This document shows positions 44,899 to 56,128 of a stretch of DNA of 64,000 nt, piece by piece. Source of the stretch: Spatholobus suberectus (Eukaryota; Streptophyta; Magnoliopsida; Fabales; Fabaceae); NCBI GenBank assembly GCA_004329165.1, contig CM014729.1, positions 47,133,020 to 47,197,019 of the forward strand, read 5' to 3'. The notes under the pieces were generated by a model, which did no database searches, was not told the origin of the DNA, and saw only the letters and a list, made by a program, of their open reading frames with translations. Position numbers and translations under genes: made by a program. Positions within the stretch are counted from its first letter, which is position 1, and the number at the start of each line of letters is the position of its first letter.

Positions 44899-47884
44899 TG
44901 TAACACCCCTACTTTTGCCTATTGAACTATTTTCTTAATTATTTTGTATTTATTTCTAGAGAACCGGATGGAAATTTTAAAAATTTGATCCCTACAGTTA
45001 CGTTCGTATTAGTAAGTAGTACTTTGTTTAGATTTTTAATAAATTTTGGGGAACAAAGATCGAAAATTATTTAAAATGACCATTTTAGTCCCTAAACAGC
45101 CAGACAATAGAATTAATAAACAAAAAATATTTAGAAGTGTTTAAAAATTATTTTAAGTCATCAATATACAAAGAATAATTAAAAAAAATTTAGAAATTTT
45201 TTGAAAATTTATTGAGATAGTTTTTGTGAAATAATAAAAATACCCCTAGTTGACTGCAAAAACTTAGAAATTTTTTGACCTCAAAATATTTTAAAATTTT
45301 TATACAAAGTATATTTTAATTATAAAAATATTATTTTGAAAGAAAAATAGTGAAAAATGTAACACCACTATTTCAATCTTTCAACTATTTTTCTAATATT
45401 TGATGATTTATTTCTAAAAAGTTGAGAAAGAATCTCAAAATTTTGTTTCTCATGGTTAAATTTAGAATGTCAAGAGCTATCTAATCATGATTTTTAATAA
45501 TTTTTCTAACCCAGAATCTAGATAAATTAGAAAATGACAATTTTGTCCTTATTTCTCAACATTAACATGAGAAAAAGATTCAATTGACATTAAAATGTCA
45601 ATTAGAGATTGAAATCATGTCATATATATTAAAATATAATTTTGAAAACTTTTTGGAATTTTGGTGCAAAATGCCCCTAAATGTCTATTAAGCCAAGTTA
45701 ATATTGGTTTGACATCCAAAAATTGTGAAAATGGTAATTTCAACTTATTTATATTTAATTTTAGAATTTTAATAAAAATTTTGATATTTTTTGAATTTAA
45801 ATGAATTTTTTATGAATTTTCTAGCTTAAAAATACAAAATAAATGCATATAATTCGAAATAAATTAATAAAAACTAAAATTAATTATTAGAAATTTATTT
45901 TTGATGAAAAATAATGAATTTGTCTAGTTTCACATTAAAATGCATTATTTTGATATTAAAAACTAATTTTTCAATTTTAAGCTATTTTATTAGTACTAGT
46001 TAATTTAATTATAGATAAAATTTACCTTGAAGAGCTTGAGGACAGCTCATATAGCACGTCTCAAACCTAGAGGGGCTGATTCACCACCTATTTTGCATAT
46101 TTTTCCCCTAAATTAATTAAAAAGAAGATAAAATTAGGTTTTACTACATAATGATGTTATCTTTGGGGAGACCTAAGACCCTTCAATTTTTTATAAATAG
46201 GTCCCAAAATTTTAGATTTTCACACATCCTCCTCTCACTCTAGCTAGCCAAAATATATTAGGGAGTTTCTCTCTCTAAAAAATTTTCTTTTCTTATTCTA
46301 TTCGCATGCTTAAATTTTGCTAGTTTTCCATCAACTAGTAAAGTTCTATTCCTAGGAGCTTTGCACCAACAATTCTATCCTCTTCATCAACTTCCTTTGA
46401 GGTAATGGGGTGAGTGGGGTTGGTTCTAAAGTATTATCACTTTGCATATTGGTAGGAAAGGTTTTCCCCTCAACCTTTCAATGCATAACTTTACTATGTT
46501 ATAATGTTTTGACGCAAGAATTTAATTTTTACTAAGTTGTTATGCTGCTTAATTTTGTAATTAAAATATATTTACTAAGTACTTATGTTGCTAAATTTTA
46601 GACAATTAAATTATACTTACTAAGTTGTTACTCTATTCAAATTTTGAATAATTAAATTATACTTATTAAGTTGTCACTCTACTCAAATTTAGATAGTTAA
46701 ATTATACTTACTAAATTGTTATTCTGCCCAAAATTAGATGATTAAATTGTAATTACTAAGTGGTTATTCTACTAAAATTTTGGTAATGTAATTGTGATTT
46801 AGGGATTGTCTAAATTATTATTGTGCAATTTCTGCAATATAAGACAAAAATGTTGATTGTAGTAGTGCTTAGATATGTTGAGACTAGGGAAAATCTCTAT
46901 TTAAAGATAATAATGAATAATGAGATGTTAGTTAGTGAGTAATATAAAGCGAGAGACATACAGTGGCATGAAATCCTGTTAGAGAAGATACAGTTTCTTA
47001 CACTGAGAAATGAAAAGCAAGGACTACTTGTGAAGGTCTTGGGGGTAGCAATCAAGTGGTGAAGGTCCCAATGGCCAGGGCAGTGCCTGTGAGCTAGGAA
47101 TATTCGCCTGACCAAGCTTGATAATCCAGACAACTGCTCAGCATTCCAGGATTGGTGTGAGAGTATATCTTTATAAACGAACGTCATAAACTGTTATTTT
47201 GATGATGAGGATTGTACCATGTGATTTTATTGAGAAAGGTATATGTACTCCCAGTCATTTTTGGGTTCTGTTGAAAACTATTACTCACTAATGAGGAGTA
47301 TGGATCCATACCTAGACAAAGGTATCGTAGTATAGCTTAGAATAAACCATAGGTTCTCTTTTATAATCAGCTGTGTTTTGTCTTTGTTTTATGGTAGATT
47401 TCCTACCATACATGTAAAAGTGATTTTAGAACAAATCACCTTACTCCGTTATTTTCTTCCATGTATGATTGATCTTGATTATTAAAGATGGCGGCAACGC
47501 TTAGTGAGGCTGAGGACAAGTTAGAGTATACTTCTTCGGACGAAGATTTGTAGACCTAGTTTATAATATTTTCTTTTCGTATGAGGGATAGGGTAGATTA
47601 ACACTATTCTATATAGGATCTTTTTAATGTGTACATTGGGTTAGGTAATGTCCATCCTTTAATGTACTTTTGATCTCTAATGTCTTCTTTTATGACCAAT
47701 ATTTACTACAAAATCATTATATATATATATATATATATATATACTCTATCTTCTATCTTTTACTACCATTTCCAAATTCTGTTAAGTTTAGAATTTTTTC
47801 TATTATAAGAGTTAGAAAAATTTTACTCGCAATAATTAAATTAATTAATTAATACAGACTATAATTAAATGAATGGGTGTTACA
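44899..47884 (+). repeat. 3' LTR of gypsy element B
   Basis: It runs from TGTAACACCC to GGGTGTTACA, a perfect 10-bp terminal inverted pair, 2,986 bp. TATA-like TTTATAAATAGGTCCC lies near 46190. A second head-like TGTAACACCACTATTTC occurs at 45358. A TA repeat is near 47719-47741. The CACTA gene resumes at 47885. Confidence 0.93.
46529..46793 (+). repeat. Tandem repeat inside the 3' LTR of element B
   Basis: About six copies of a roughly 45-bp unit with TTACTAAGTNGTTAT starts, the partner of the array at 22380-22644 with the same copy number. Confidence 0.82.
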
Positions 47885-48800
47885 CATGCCACCTCAACAT
47901 AAGATTTACGACTATAGTGTTAACTGCTCTACCTCTGGTGGAGGCCCCATTAGCCTTGTTTCTCTGAGATGCATTCTTAAACTTCAAGCTTTCCCAAGAA
48001 GCCTGAAAATCAACCTAAGCCTACTTCCCTATCTAGGTCAGCCTTTTCTCGTCATTTCTTGCCTTTGTTAGCATATCTGTAAGATGTTTTGCACATTGCT
48101 CCTTAATGTCTTATGAATCTACTATTCATAATCAGGCTCCGATGTGCATTTGTCCTACATAGTAATTGTGAAATAGTCAATATGTAAATGAAAGAAATAT
48201 TTATAAACTAATTAAGGATGAATAAACACAAAATATGGCTTACGTGAAACCTTTCAAACCATTTCTACCTATCTGAGTCAAGAACAATGGTGTAGGAATG
48301 GAAGGAACCTTGAAACCACATCTAAATGGCATAACTAATCCCATTAGCGACTTGAGCTACCAGAGTGCACCTGCAATGAATTAAAATTTAATATCAAAAA
48401 TCAAATTTAATGTTAAACATATACAAATACCAAAATTAAATAAATGAAAGATTAACTTACCCTTTCCCAACATGATGTAGGATGTACCTTGTATAATCAT
48501 CCACAAGGTCCTACTTCCTCTGACACCTTTGTGTAGGAAGGCGTGGGCCTCTTAGCCCTGCTAAAGTACCTTGCCTTTCTCATAATGAGGTACCTCCTCC
48601 TTATGCTTAGGTACCTCATCGTCATATTAAGGCACCTCCTCCTCCCCATGCTAATCTACCATCTTGTCTATGTTAGGTAAAAGTCCATCAGCCTTAAGCT
48701 CAGTACAAGCTTACTAAGCTAACGTCATTCCCTACTCAAGACTGTGAAGAAAATAGCGATGACTTGGATTTGGCATCATAGTGATGTTTGTTGTAAGTGG
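47885..48800 (-). pseudogene. CACTA-encoded plant transposase-type gene, 5' and middle exons
   Basis: On the minus strand three exon-like blocks with GT-AG style borders are seen. The first (about 48790-48465) contains repeated DEVPKHKEEVPHYEKGK. The second (about 48369-48245) contains WFQGSFHSYTIVLDSDR. The third (48153 down to 47885) contains YKDKCTSEP and FKNASQRNKANGASTRGRA. The last pattern, a run of Asn/Lys/Ala after Gln-Arg, is typical of the plant transposase family PF03004. The gene runs off at the element B insertion and continues at 15830-16454. Several in-frame stops mark it as dead. The 5' end is further disturbed by the 48801 solo LTR. Confidence 0.6.
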
Positions 48801-49999
48801 TGTAACACCGAATATTTTCCTAATACATGTTTTAAGTGATTTAAAATAATTACAAGATAAATTTAAATTTAATTTCATAAAAAACATAATAAATGATTAT
48901 TTGGTGATTTTGTTATGAGTTTTAGTAGAAGATTCTATCGAAATTAGGACTGTCTTAAAAACTGATAGTGAATGAGTACACTATAAAAATGAGAAAACAG
49001 TTAGAAGTCTTGTGAATTTATTTATAGTTAGTCAATTCTAATAATAATTAAATTTTTGTGCAAGTTGTACTGTTGCTCGAGTACCGTTGATTAGAATAGT
49101 AGCATTTTAATCTAGATCCTTGTAATGTTCAAGTTTAGGATTTTTGGGAGCTATGGAAGTTTCTCTGAGCCAATTTCTTTTATGTCTAAGTACCTTTGGG
49201 TATTTTATAAAAAATTCTTTTACTGGTGGGTTAGTCATTTCTGGATTCCAAAGAAATTATGAAATGTTTTGAAGAGTTTAGTAATGGTTGGAGCAGTTTT
49301 AGCAAAAAAAAACTCACTCATTTCCCCTTCCTCTTTTTATACCCACGAGCTGACTTCCCCTTTCCCTTACACATTTTATTTTCTCCTTTCTTTCAAGACA
49401 CACTCTCACTCACTCTCAAGACCGAAGCTTGATCTTCTCCTCGAAGACCTATTGCCCTCCTTTCTTTTCTTAATATAGTGACTCTGTTGTTGGTTGGTAA
49501 GCATTATTTTCCTTCTCCTCCTCTTTCTTGTGAGCTGACCCATAATGGATATTCATTCCAAAATATGAGTTTGGATCCTTAAATTTTCGTGGGTTTGCTA
49601 TGGTGGTGGTGTTGTAGAGCAAAGCTTCTCCCTTTGGCTCAAAGAACTCTCTTTTCTTTCCTCTCCCTAGAAGCCCTAACTTTGTGACTACCCCAAGGTA
49701 AGGGAAGCTCACCCCTTTTCTTGTTTTCTGATGGATTTGTGATGTGACAATGAATGTTGATTTGGTATATGAATCTAGTTTGCTGTCATGGATGGGTATT
49801 GGTGGTTTGATGTGAAAATATTTAAATCTTGATGTGGGCATGTTGATTCAATGTCGAAAGTTTTTTATGGATGTATTTTGATGATTGGAAATGTTGTGTT
49901 GATGGTTAATGTTGTTGTTGGAGAATTCATGTTGAGTGATGCGGTGTTGGGTTGTAAAAAGGTTGATAACTTGGTTGAAAAATCGTGTTTTTCTATGTT

Positions 50000-50300
50000 C
50001 TGTTGCAAATAATTGATTTCATGAACATTATTATTGATTATTTTGAACTCTAAAGGTCCTTGAGATGTTTTGGGTTCGCAAATAATTGATTATAGAGGCT
50101 TATAATTGATAATTTCGAGCTTCAGGGGTTGTTTTCTTGATACTAGATTGCAAATAATTGATTATAGAGGTTTATAATCAATTATTTATATCAGTAACTG
50201 ACTTTTGGTGTGTATCGAACTGGTTTTAATCAATTATTATAAGTTATAATCAATCATTTTAAGAAATAACCAATTATTTCAAAATTTAATTTGTCATTTC
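50000..50300. repeat. AT-rich hairpin repeats in the 48801 LTR
   Basis: The word AATAATTGATTATAGAGG and its inverse TTATAATCAATTATT occur repeatedly. At 50150-50193 a 14-bp arm, a short loop and its complement form a good hairpin, and a similar one lies at 50077-50115. Degenerate AATTATTTC/ATTTAATNTGT copies continue to about 50410. Confidence 0.72.
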
Positions 50301-51779
50301 AGAGTTTAATTTGTAATTACAGAATTTAATCTGTTATTTCAGGATTTAATCTATTATTTTCATATTTTATTCAGTTATTTCATAATGAAGCTACTATTTC
50401 ATATTTTAATCTATTACAAAAAAAGATGTTACCAAATAAAATGTTTTCCTTCTTAAGGCAAGAGAAAAGAGATATCAAATGGATTATTTTCTAAAATCTT
50501 TTAAAAGATGTTTTAATTTTTAAAAAGTCCTATTTGAGAATGATAAAAAGAAGACAATTGGATAGTTTAATTTAAATATGATTTTCTTATATTAAGAGAG
50601 AGAATGATCTTGAAAGGTTTTGTGAATCCTAGGACTAAAGAGTTTTCTAAATGATTGAAGATTTACAATTTATTGACATTTAAAGATTTCAAATATATAT
50701 TTTAAGATAAGCTTGGAAGTTTCAAATGTCCTAAGAAGGTGTTTAGATATAAACTAAAATGATTTGAAGGATAAAATGGAATCTGCTGTCCTATGCGTTA
50801 ATTGAACCTCCAAATGGATGGATCCTTTAGATGAAGTGCCACGACTTATGCTAAGCACTATGCCAAGTGCCAGTTGAACCTCCATAAGGATAATTATTTG
50901 ATGGAGCGCCATGATTTGCACTTAGCACTAAGGTCACTTCTCTATTAAGGAGATGTTTGAAAGTATATGTAAAAGAAGAGTTGGAAATACTTTTGGACGA
51001 TGTTGAGTATTTCAATCTTGATAGGTTGACTCATTGTTAATGATGGAACTTAAGACCTTGAGGCAGGCCATAGTTGAGATGGCAAGTACAAAGTTGTTGT
51101 ATCTTAAACCACAAGGGAATCTATGTATAACCATCGTGAAGAGGCTTATATGGCATGATGAATGTTGAATATTGTGGCTGGAACTATTGATATTAATGTG
51201 TTGCACATGCATTCACGCATGAGTCTACAGCTTCGACTGTATTGTGCTTGAAAAAAGACACATGTAAGTATGCAAGCTAGTCTAGGTTGGGCATCATACC
51301 TAGAGTGGAAAAGGTTAGTGGAGGATGATTTTTCGCAGGGATAGACGAACAGGCGAATCCCGCATTGTAGGCTAGGGTTACTGCAAATCTTGTGTCGTGG
51401 TAAGCTAACTCCCACGTTTATCTATCCTAACAAGCTACTATATCATTTCCATGGATCAATATCAAATATCCCTCAAATGGTTTTTGGCACGTGCCGCCTT
51501 TGCCCAAGATGAGTGTTGTTGTTGTTTACCATGATTAGGGGATAATCTGCCTAGTCCCTTGCTAGTTGAAATCTCCATGGAGTTGAGTCAGCATTTCATT
51601 GTATGACTATTATTATTGTTGCATGGTTGCACATGATCGTTGAGTTATGGTGGTTGTATATATGATTTGCTCCCTATTTTATTTATTTGCTATGTTGAAT
51701 ATGGTGAGAAATTGTGAATTGTCTTTAAAACAATGTGAATAGTTGAATAACTGCTACTCAATGATTTTGGATTGAACAA

Positions 51780-52610
51780 CTGATGTGAATAAAGGGCTAG
51801 AACAAGCACACTCAAGCACCTTAGGGGATCCTTTGCAAATTCCAAGTGGACTTATTACAAGAGCAAGGGCTAAGAGATTCAAGGAAGCATTAATTGGACT
51901 TGTTCAAGACATTTGGGCCAAACATAATTCTCACCAATCTGAATTGGAGCTTAATCACGTTTTCACTCTTATTTGGGCTAAAGATGGAGCTGTAGAAGGA
52001 GTTTTGGGCCAAAACCACTCAAATTAAGAAGCTTGGGCCATCTATTATACATAGGCTGATTGTATTTAAGCTCAATTATGTTATTTTGGGCTAAAAAGAG
52101 TGTTTTATGATCAGCTGATGTACTTGAGCGAATTTTACAGTTTTATTTGTCTTTTCATTTGACTCAGGATCAATAATATATTTAGCTGTTACATAAGTTA
52201 AAGAGGCAGGCTAGTGTAGTTTAAATAGCAATTAATGAGCTGTTACATAGATGATTTAATGTCTAGTTAATAACCTAGGTCAGCACTTAGCCTATAACTA
52301 GGCAAAAGTCATTGTATCAAGCACTTAAGCATGAATGAAAGAGTTTTCTGAAAACAATTAGAATATTGAGAGTCCTCTCTTTGGTTCTTTATATAACTTT
52401 TCAGACTTATCAAGGCTTGATCATCCGTGTGGCGTCTCTAAACACTTTGGGTCATTGTTTCTTATACATCAAGGGTTCAAGTGGATCTTTAAACCTGAAT
52501 TTTGCTTTCTTGGGGTGAGTATAATATCAAATGTCTTATGGGTTCATAGGTTCTAAACCTTCCTGGGTTCACACCAACAACTAGGCATTATCAACATGTA
52601 AGGATGGAAT
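51780..52610 (+). mobile_element. Foreign retroelement fragment inside the 48801 LTR
   Basis: A frame at 51785-52027 encodes SSTLGDPLQIPSGLITRARA followed by KRFKEALIGLVQDIWAKHNS. The PSGxxTRARAKxxKEAL pattern recurs in polyproteins of legume gypsy-type elements, so this is probably a piece of another retroelement. The rest (52030-52610) is non-coding and looks LTR-like, ending near CACACCAACAAC. No target duplication is visible. Origin is uncertain; the borders are approximate. Confidence 0.45.
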
Positions 52611-53214
52611 TTATGCTTTTAAATAATGGTATTTTATAGTTATTTTTAGCAAACTCAAATTGTATCTATGTATATTTTTGTGAGCTAACCCTTGTGTTTG
52701 TATTTATGTGTATGTGACTATGATGATCATGATATTTGTGTTCATGAGAGTAGGAGGTTAGGTGAGAAGACTCTTCTGCTTGAGTCTTGTGGACATCATC
52801 GGTGGACGTGAAGATGAGTTCTTTCCTCTTTTCCTTTCCCTTTTTTTTTTCTATTTTAGTGTCGACCAACTAAAGTATATACATTATTTTTTTTATGAAA
52901 ATTTCTTATATCTTTCCTATATGGTATTTATTGTACAGGATTTTGATGCATGTATGCACGTGGGTTTTGGTAATGTCCTAAAGATGTTTTGGTTGATGAG
53001 TTATAGTACCATAAGGCATATTATTTACCCTAGATGGTTGTGTTATGTATAGAGTTGTTATAAAGTGGTGAAGTGAGACAGCTAAGTGGTTAGTTAAAAA
53101 AAAAATCCACACTTACTTTCTTAAGAAAATTAATCATAAGAGTTTTCATCAAACTATAATTGAATCTTTCCACAAAGTTAGTTTGGTGTCATGTAGCGAT
53201 AGTGGATTGTTACA

Positions 53215-53322
53215 AATGGTCCCTATGTAAGGTCATCTGGTGGTGGTGAAGAACCTCTATGGTGACTCTTAGGTCACTCTTGGATGTCTGCTTGACCTAT
53301 TGCCTTTGTCTAGCAGCGAAAG
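53215..53322 (-). other. 108-bp sliver of the CACTA gene region
   Basis: It lies between the solo LTR end at 53214 and the next LTR head at 53323, and by position is the 5' continuation of the block ending at 48800. No clear reading frame is assigned. Confidence 0.4.
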
Positions 53323-54500
53323 TGTAACAACCTAAATTCCTTTGTTTGTAATTAAACTTAATTGAATATAACCACAAGAGAAAATATAAATTTAATCATG
53401 AAAAAATTGATAAAATAAATTGAAATCCCATTGATAAAATAAACAGTGTAGGATTACACAATGAAAGTAAGAAAATAGTTAATAAATTTATGAAATTAAT
53501 TATAATTAGTTATTATAATTTATCATTAATTATAATTAAGTCCTTGTAAAAATTTTAATTAATTCTGACATTAATGGTTAAAATAACTTTATTTTAATCT
53601 AGTTCCAAAATGCATGTTTGAGGAAGCGTTCCAGAAGCATAGAAAATACTGAGTCATTTATTATTATTATTATTAATTGTCCCAATTAGTACTAATGAAT
53701 ATGTGATTAGCACTATAATTAGAAGAGGAAGTGACATTTTCACCTTTTGGGTCAATTTTTTTCACCTAAACCCATTCCAACAAGTAACCCCACCCACCCT
53801 AGCCTATAATTTTCAATCAAAGCGCAAGGGAACCCATCCTCCTTACCTTGATCGAGCTGCATCAATATAATATAGGGATAAATTCAAAATTTTATTTGTG
53901 CCAAATTATCCTAAAATTTTATTTAATACATCTTTGGAGATCAAAACCACTTTATTTTCTTCACTTCTTTCTCTCCACAAAAACCTTCCATCTTCCTATC
54001 TTTCCCCCCTTAAATTTTCTTTCATTTCTACACCCCCAAAGCTTTAGAGGATCAAGGCCAAGGTGATTCCTTCACTTAGGTTTCCATTTCTTGCATTTCT
54101 CCTCTCGTTCCTAACCTCAACACTTGTTTGTCTTGGCCTTGGATCAACAACATTCCAAACACCATATTTTCTTGCTCTTGGCCACTCAACACTTAGTCAT
54201 AGTGTGCTCTAAGGTACCAATCGTAAGTCTCTTAGGTTATTGATCATACTAACGCCAATTTTAAGCTTCATTCTCGTGTCAACTTCAAGTTACTAGTTTA
54301 TTAATCATACAACTAGCTTATAAGCCTCAAACTTAAATATTAATTGTTTTCCCTTACCTTTATACTATAACACTTAAATATTAATTGTTTTCCCTTACCT
54401 TTATACTATAACACTTAAATTTAAACAAAGGAAACTATTTACACACACTTGGCATATCAACCATATTATGGTTCATGATATTTTTCACATATGTGTTAAA
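53323..54500 (+). mobile_element. Truncated LTR, head only
   Basis: The head TGTAACAACCTAAATTCC at 53323 and the following 350 bp resemble the head of the 48801 LTR, including ATAATTAAGTCCTTGT and a TTTAATCTAGTTCC word. The similarity fades after about 54300, no tail is recognised, and no target duplication could be found. The 3' limit is an estimate. Confidence 0.5.
54331..54412 (+). repeat. Perfect 41-bp direct duplication
   Basis: A 41-bp unit beginning ACTTAAATATTAATTG occurs twice without change at 54331-54371 and 54372-54412, with the first bases of a third copy after it. A looser 33-bp duplication (GAAGTCGAGACC...CCACCACCGT) follows at 54502-54563. Confidence 0.9.
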
Positions 54501-54563
54501 GAAGTCGAGACCAGCCTCATCTACCACCACCGTTGAAGAAGTCGAGACCTCTTCCACCACCGT

Positions 54564-55929
54564 GGTCATGATTCGTAATGTTGCTAACTAATTTAAGTTA
54601 AATTAAACTATGCTTTAGGCTTCATTTTACTTTCTTATAGGATTGTTAACTAAGTCAACTAATATTTTGGTTAAGAATCCTAATTTTCTTCAAACTTAAC
54701 CAAATTAAGATTTTTACTCACCAATTCTCCATAATTTAAGAACTTGTACTATGTACACTTTGTCTCCTACCACAATAACTTCAAAAACACAACACAATAG
54801 GCCAACACTCACACTCACACCCAAACCCAAACATGACTTGTTCAGTAACAAAGTATCTAAGTAAGGAACAATCTTCCAAAAATAGGATATTTTTGCAACC
54901 ATGGATGTCATTCACAAATACAACTACCATTTAGAATTTCTAAATGGTCCATAAAATCTCTATTCTTCTCAAGTGCTCAGTTCCTATTAACCCTATAACA
55001 CTATTCTCAGAATTTTTAACTCACATTGTAATATCAATTCACTTACAAGGACAAATACCATGTGCAAATGCTATAACTACTCCTAAATACTAGGAAACCA
55101 ATTCATTTATAAGGACAACTTAATATAGTCTACATGCACATGTTGCAACATCTTATTTCAACAAAATCATCAGGGATAAAAAAGAATTTCTTAAATCATT
55201 TAGGATCAATTCATGCGTAGCATGGGAAGAACAAAGACGAAAACAAAATCATATTAGGATCAAAAACAAAATCATATTAGGAATGAAAACAAAATCAAAA
55301 GGGATCAAAAGTTAGCTTAAACATCCTAATGTGCTACTAAACCCTAAATCAATTCATGCATAGCAAGGGAGAAACAAAGACAAAATTATGCATCACCGAA
55401 ACCTCACAATACCCATCTAGTCAATATACCAATAGGATTGAAAATTCATGACAATCAACAACTATTTCAACCACTTTTAGGGTAAAATAGAGAGAGACCA
55501 TGGAAGATAAAAAAGAATCCACACAGACACAAATAGAATAACTAATTATGAGAATGAGGGAGTGAGAGTGAGAATGACGTACCTATGCAAGGCACAACAC
55601 CTCCACGTAGTGGAAGCAGTGGCCAAATACGGCAAACGTTCTAGAAAATTGGCAACAAAGGGTCTAAGGAACAAGAGTAAGAATAGGGAAATGAAAATGA
55701 GAGAGAAAGAGAGAGAGGGAGGGGGGGAAAGAGTGAATGAGTGAACAATATAAACAACATCACCGATGAGAGAGAAGCACAAAGATAATAGTTTGGGGAA
55801 AAAGAGGGAAAGTGAGGGGAAAAGGTCATTACTGCAATATAATTTGAATGTAGTGTCAACCAAGCAGACTCTATAGCTGAAGCAAATTAAAACATTAATC
55901 ATATGGCATGTAACTATTGAAGTTAGCAT
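54564..55929. other. Non-coding CACTA-internal DNA
   Basis: AT-rich sequence in the right part of the CACTA element. It includes a short repeat AAAACAAAATCATATTAGGA (55235-55285) and a purine-rich GAGA/GGGG tract at 55690-55735. No conserved protein was recognised; the reading frames at 55546-55929 fall in low-complexity sequence. Confidence 0.5.
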
Positions 55930-56128
55930 CAGCTTAGTTGATGCTATGTAAATTATCTTTCTTGCAATGTCAACTTGGGAGACACCAATTATTTTATATA
56001 CAAAAAAATTATTTAAAATTGAGATTTGAGTTGTTGTGTCAATATTGCATTAGTCTAGCCAATGCAAATAACGTTGTGTCGAGGTCAACGCTAACGTCTC
56101 GACTCTAAAAAGCACGTTTCTTATAGTT
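55930..56128 (-). repeat. Right subterminal region and terminal inverted repeat of the CACTA element
   Basis: Short words GCATCAGCTTAGTTGATGC, TGTCAACTTGGGAGACACC and GTCAACGCTAACGTCTCGAC mirror those at the left end. The terminus TTTCTTATAGTT at 56117-56128 pairs with the left CACTATAAGAAA except for the outermost base. Confidence 0.7.

Larger units (their letters stand above)
20708..47884 (+). mobile_element. Ty3-gypsy element B, Tekay/Del-type chromovirus, full-length but degenerate
   Basis: In order it has a 5' LTR (20708-27400, interrupted), PBS, gag, protease, reverse transcriptase, RNase H, integrase, chromodomain, polypurine tract and a 3' LTR (44899-47884). The domain order and the C-terminal chromodomain ending in EQHPHFF place it in the chromovirus Tekay/Del group. 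The LTRs are about 3.0 kb and match each other along their length. Four later insertions sit inside it. The flanks TGTTC (left) and CATGC (right) do not match, so a target duplication is not visible. All frames carry stops. Confidence 0.9.
48801..53214 (+). mobile_element. Solo LTR, 4.4 kb, in the CACTA element
   Basis: It begins TGTAACACCGAATA and ends GATTGTTACA at 53214. Flanks AGTGG (48796-48800) and AATGG (53215-53219) differ by one base. It has donor-like AAGGTAAGGGAAGCTCAC at 49695 and an acceptor-like segment with GATGATCATG ending GAGAGTAG near 52753. An AT-rich hairpin array fills 50000-50300, and an 830-bp foreign piece is at about 51780-52610. Two 75-bp repeats with GTGCCACGACTTATGC/GCGCCATGATTTGC occur at 50810-50935. 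Confidence 0.8.
15271..56128. mobile_element. CACTA (En/Spm-type) DNA transposon swollen by nested retrotransposons
   Basis: The left end reads CACTATAAGAAAATTGTG at 15271. The reverse complement of the right end at 56128 reads AACTATAAGAAACGTGC, matching over roughly 30 bp with the final base of the CACTA motif changed. Both ends carry clustered subterminal words such as GCTAAGTTGACACT and GTCAACGCTAACG. Between the ends, on the minus strand, lie remnants of a plant transposase-type gene. Removing the retrotransposons leaves about 5 kb of CACTA-derived DNA. The expected 3-bp target duplication is not clear (TAA left, TTA right, if the last base is mutated). Confidence 0.72.

Noticed and set aside
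20708..47884. A matching target duplication for gypsy element B
   Set aside because: Flanking 5-mers TGTTC and CATGC do not match, and shifting the borders by a base or two does not help. The LTR pairing rests on shared sequence, PBS and polypurine tract instead.
55546..55929. Frames of 127 and 60 codons on both strands
   Set aside because: They run through a purine-rich low-complexity tract, giving Leu/Ser/Phe- or Glu/Arg-rich peptides without family features.
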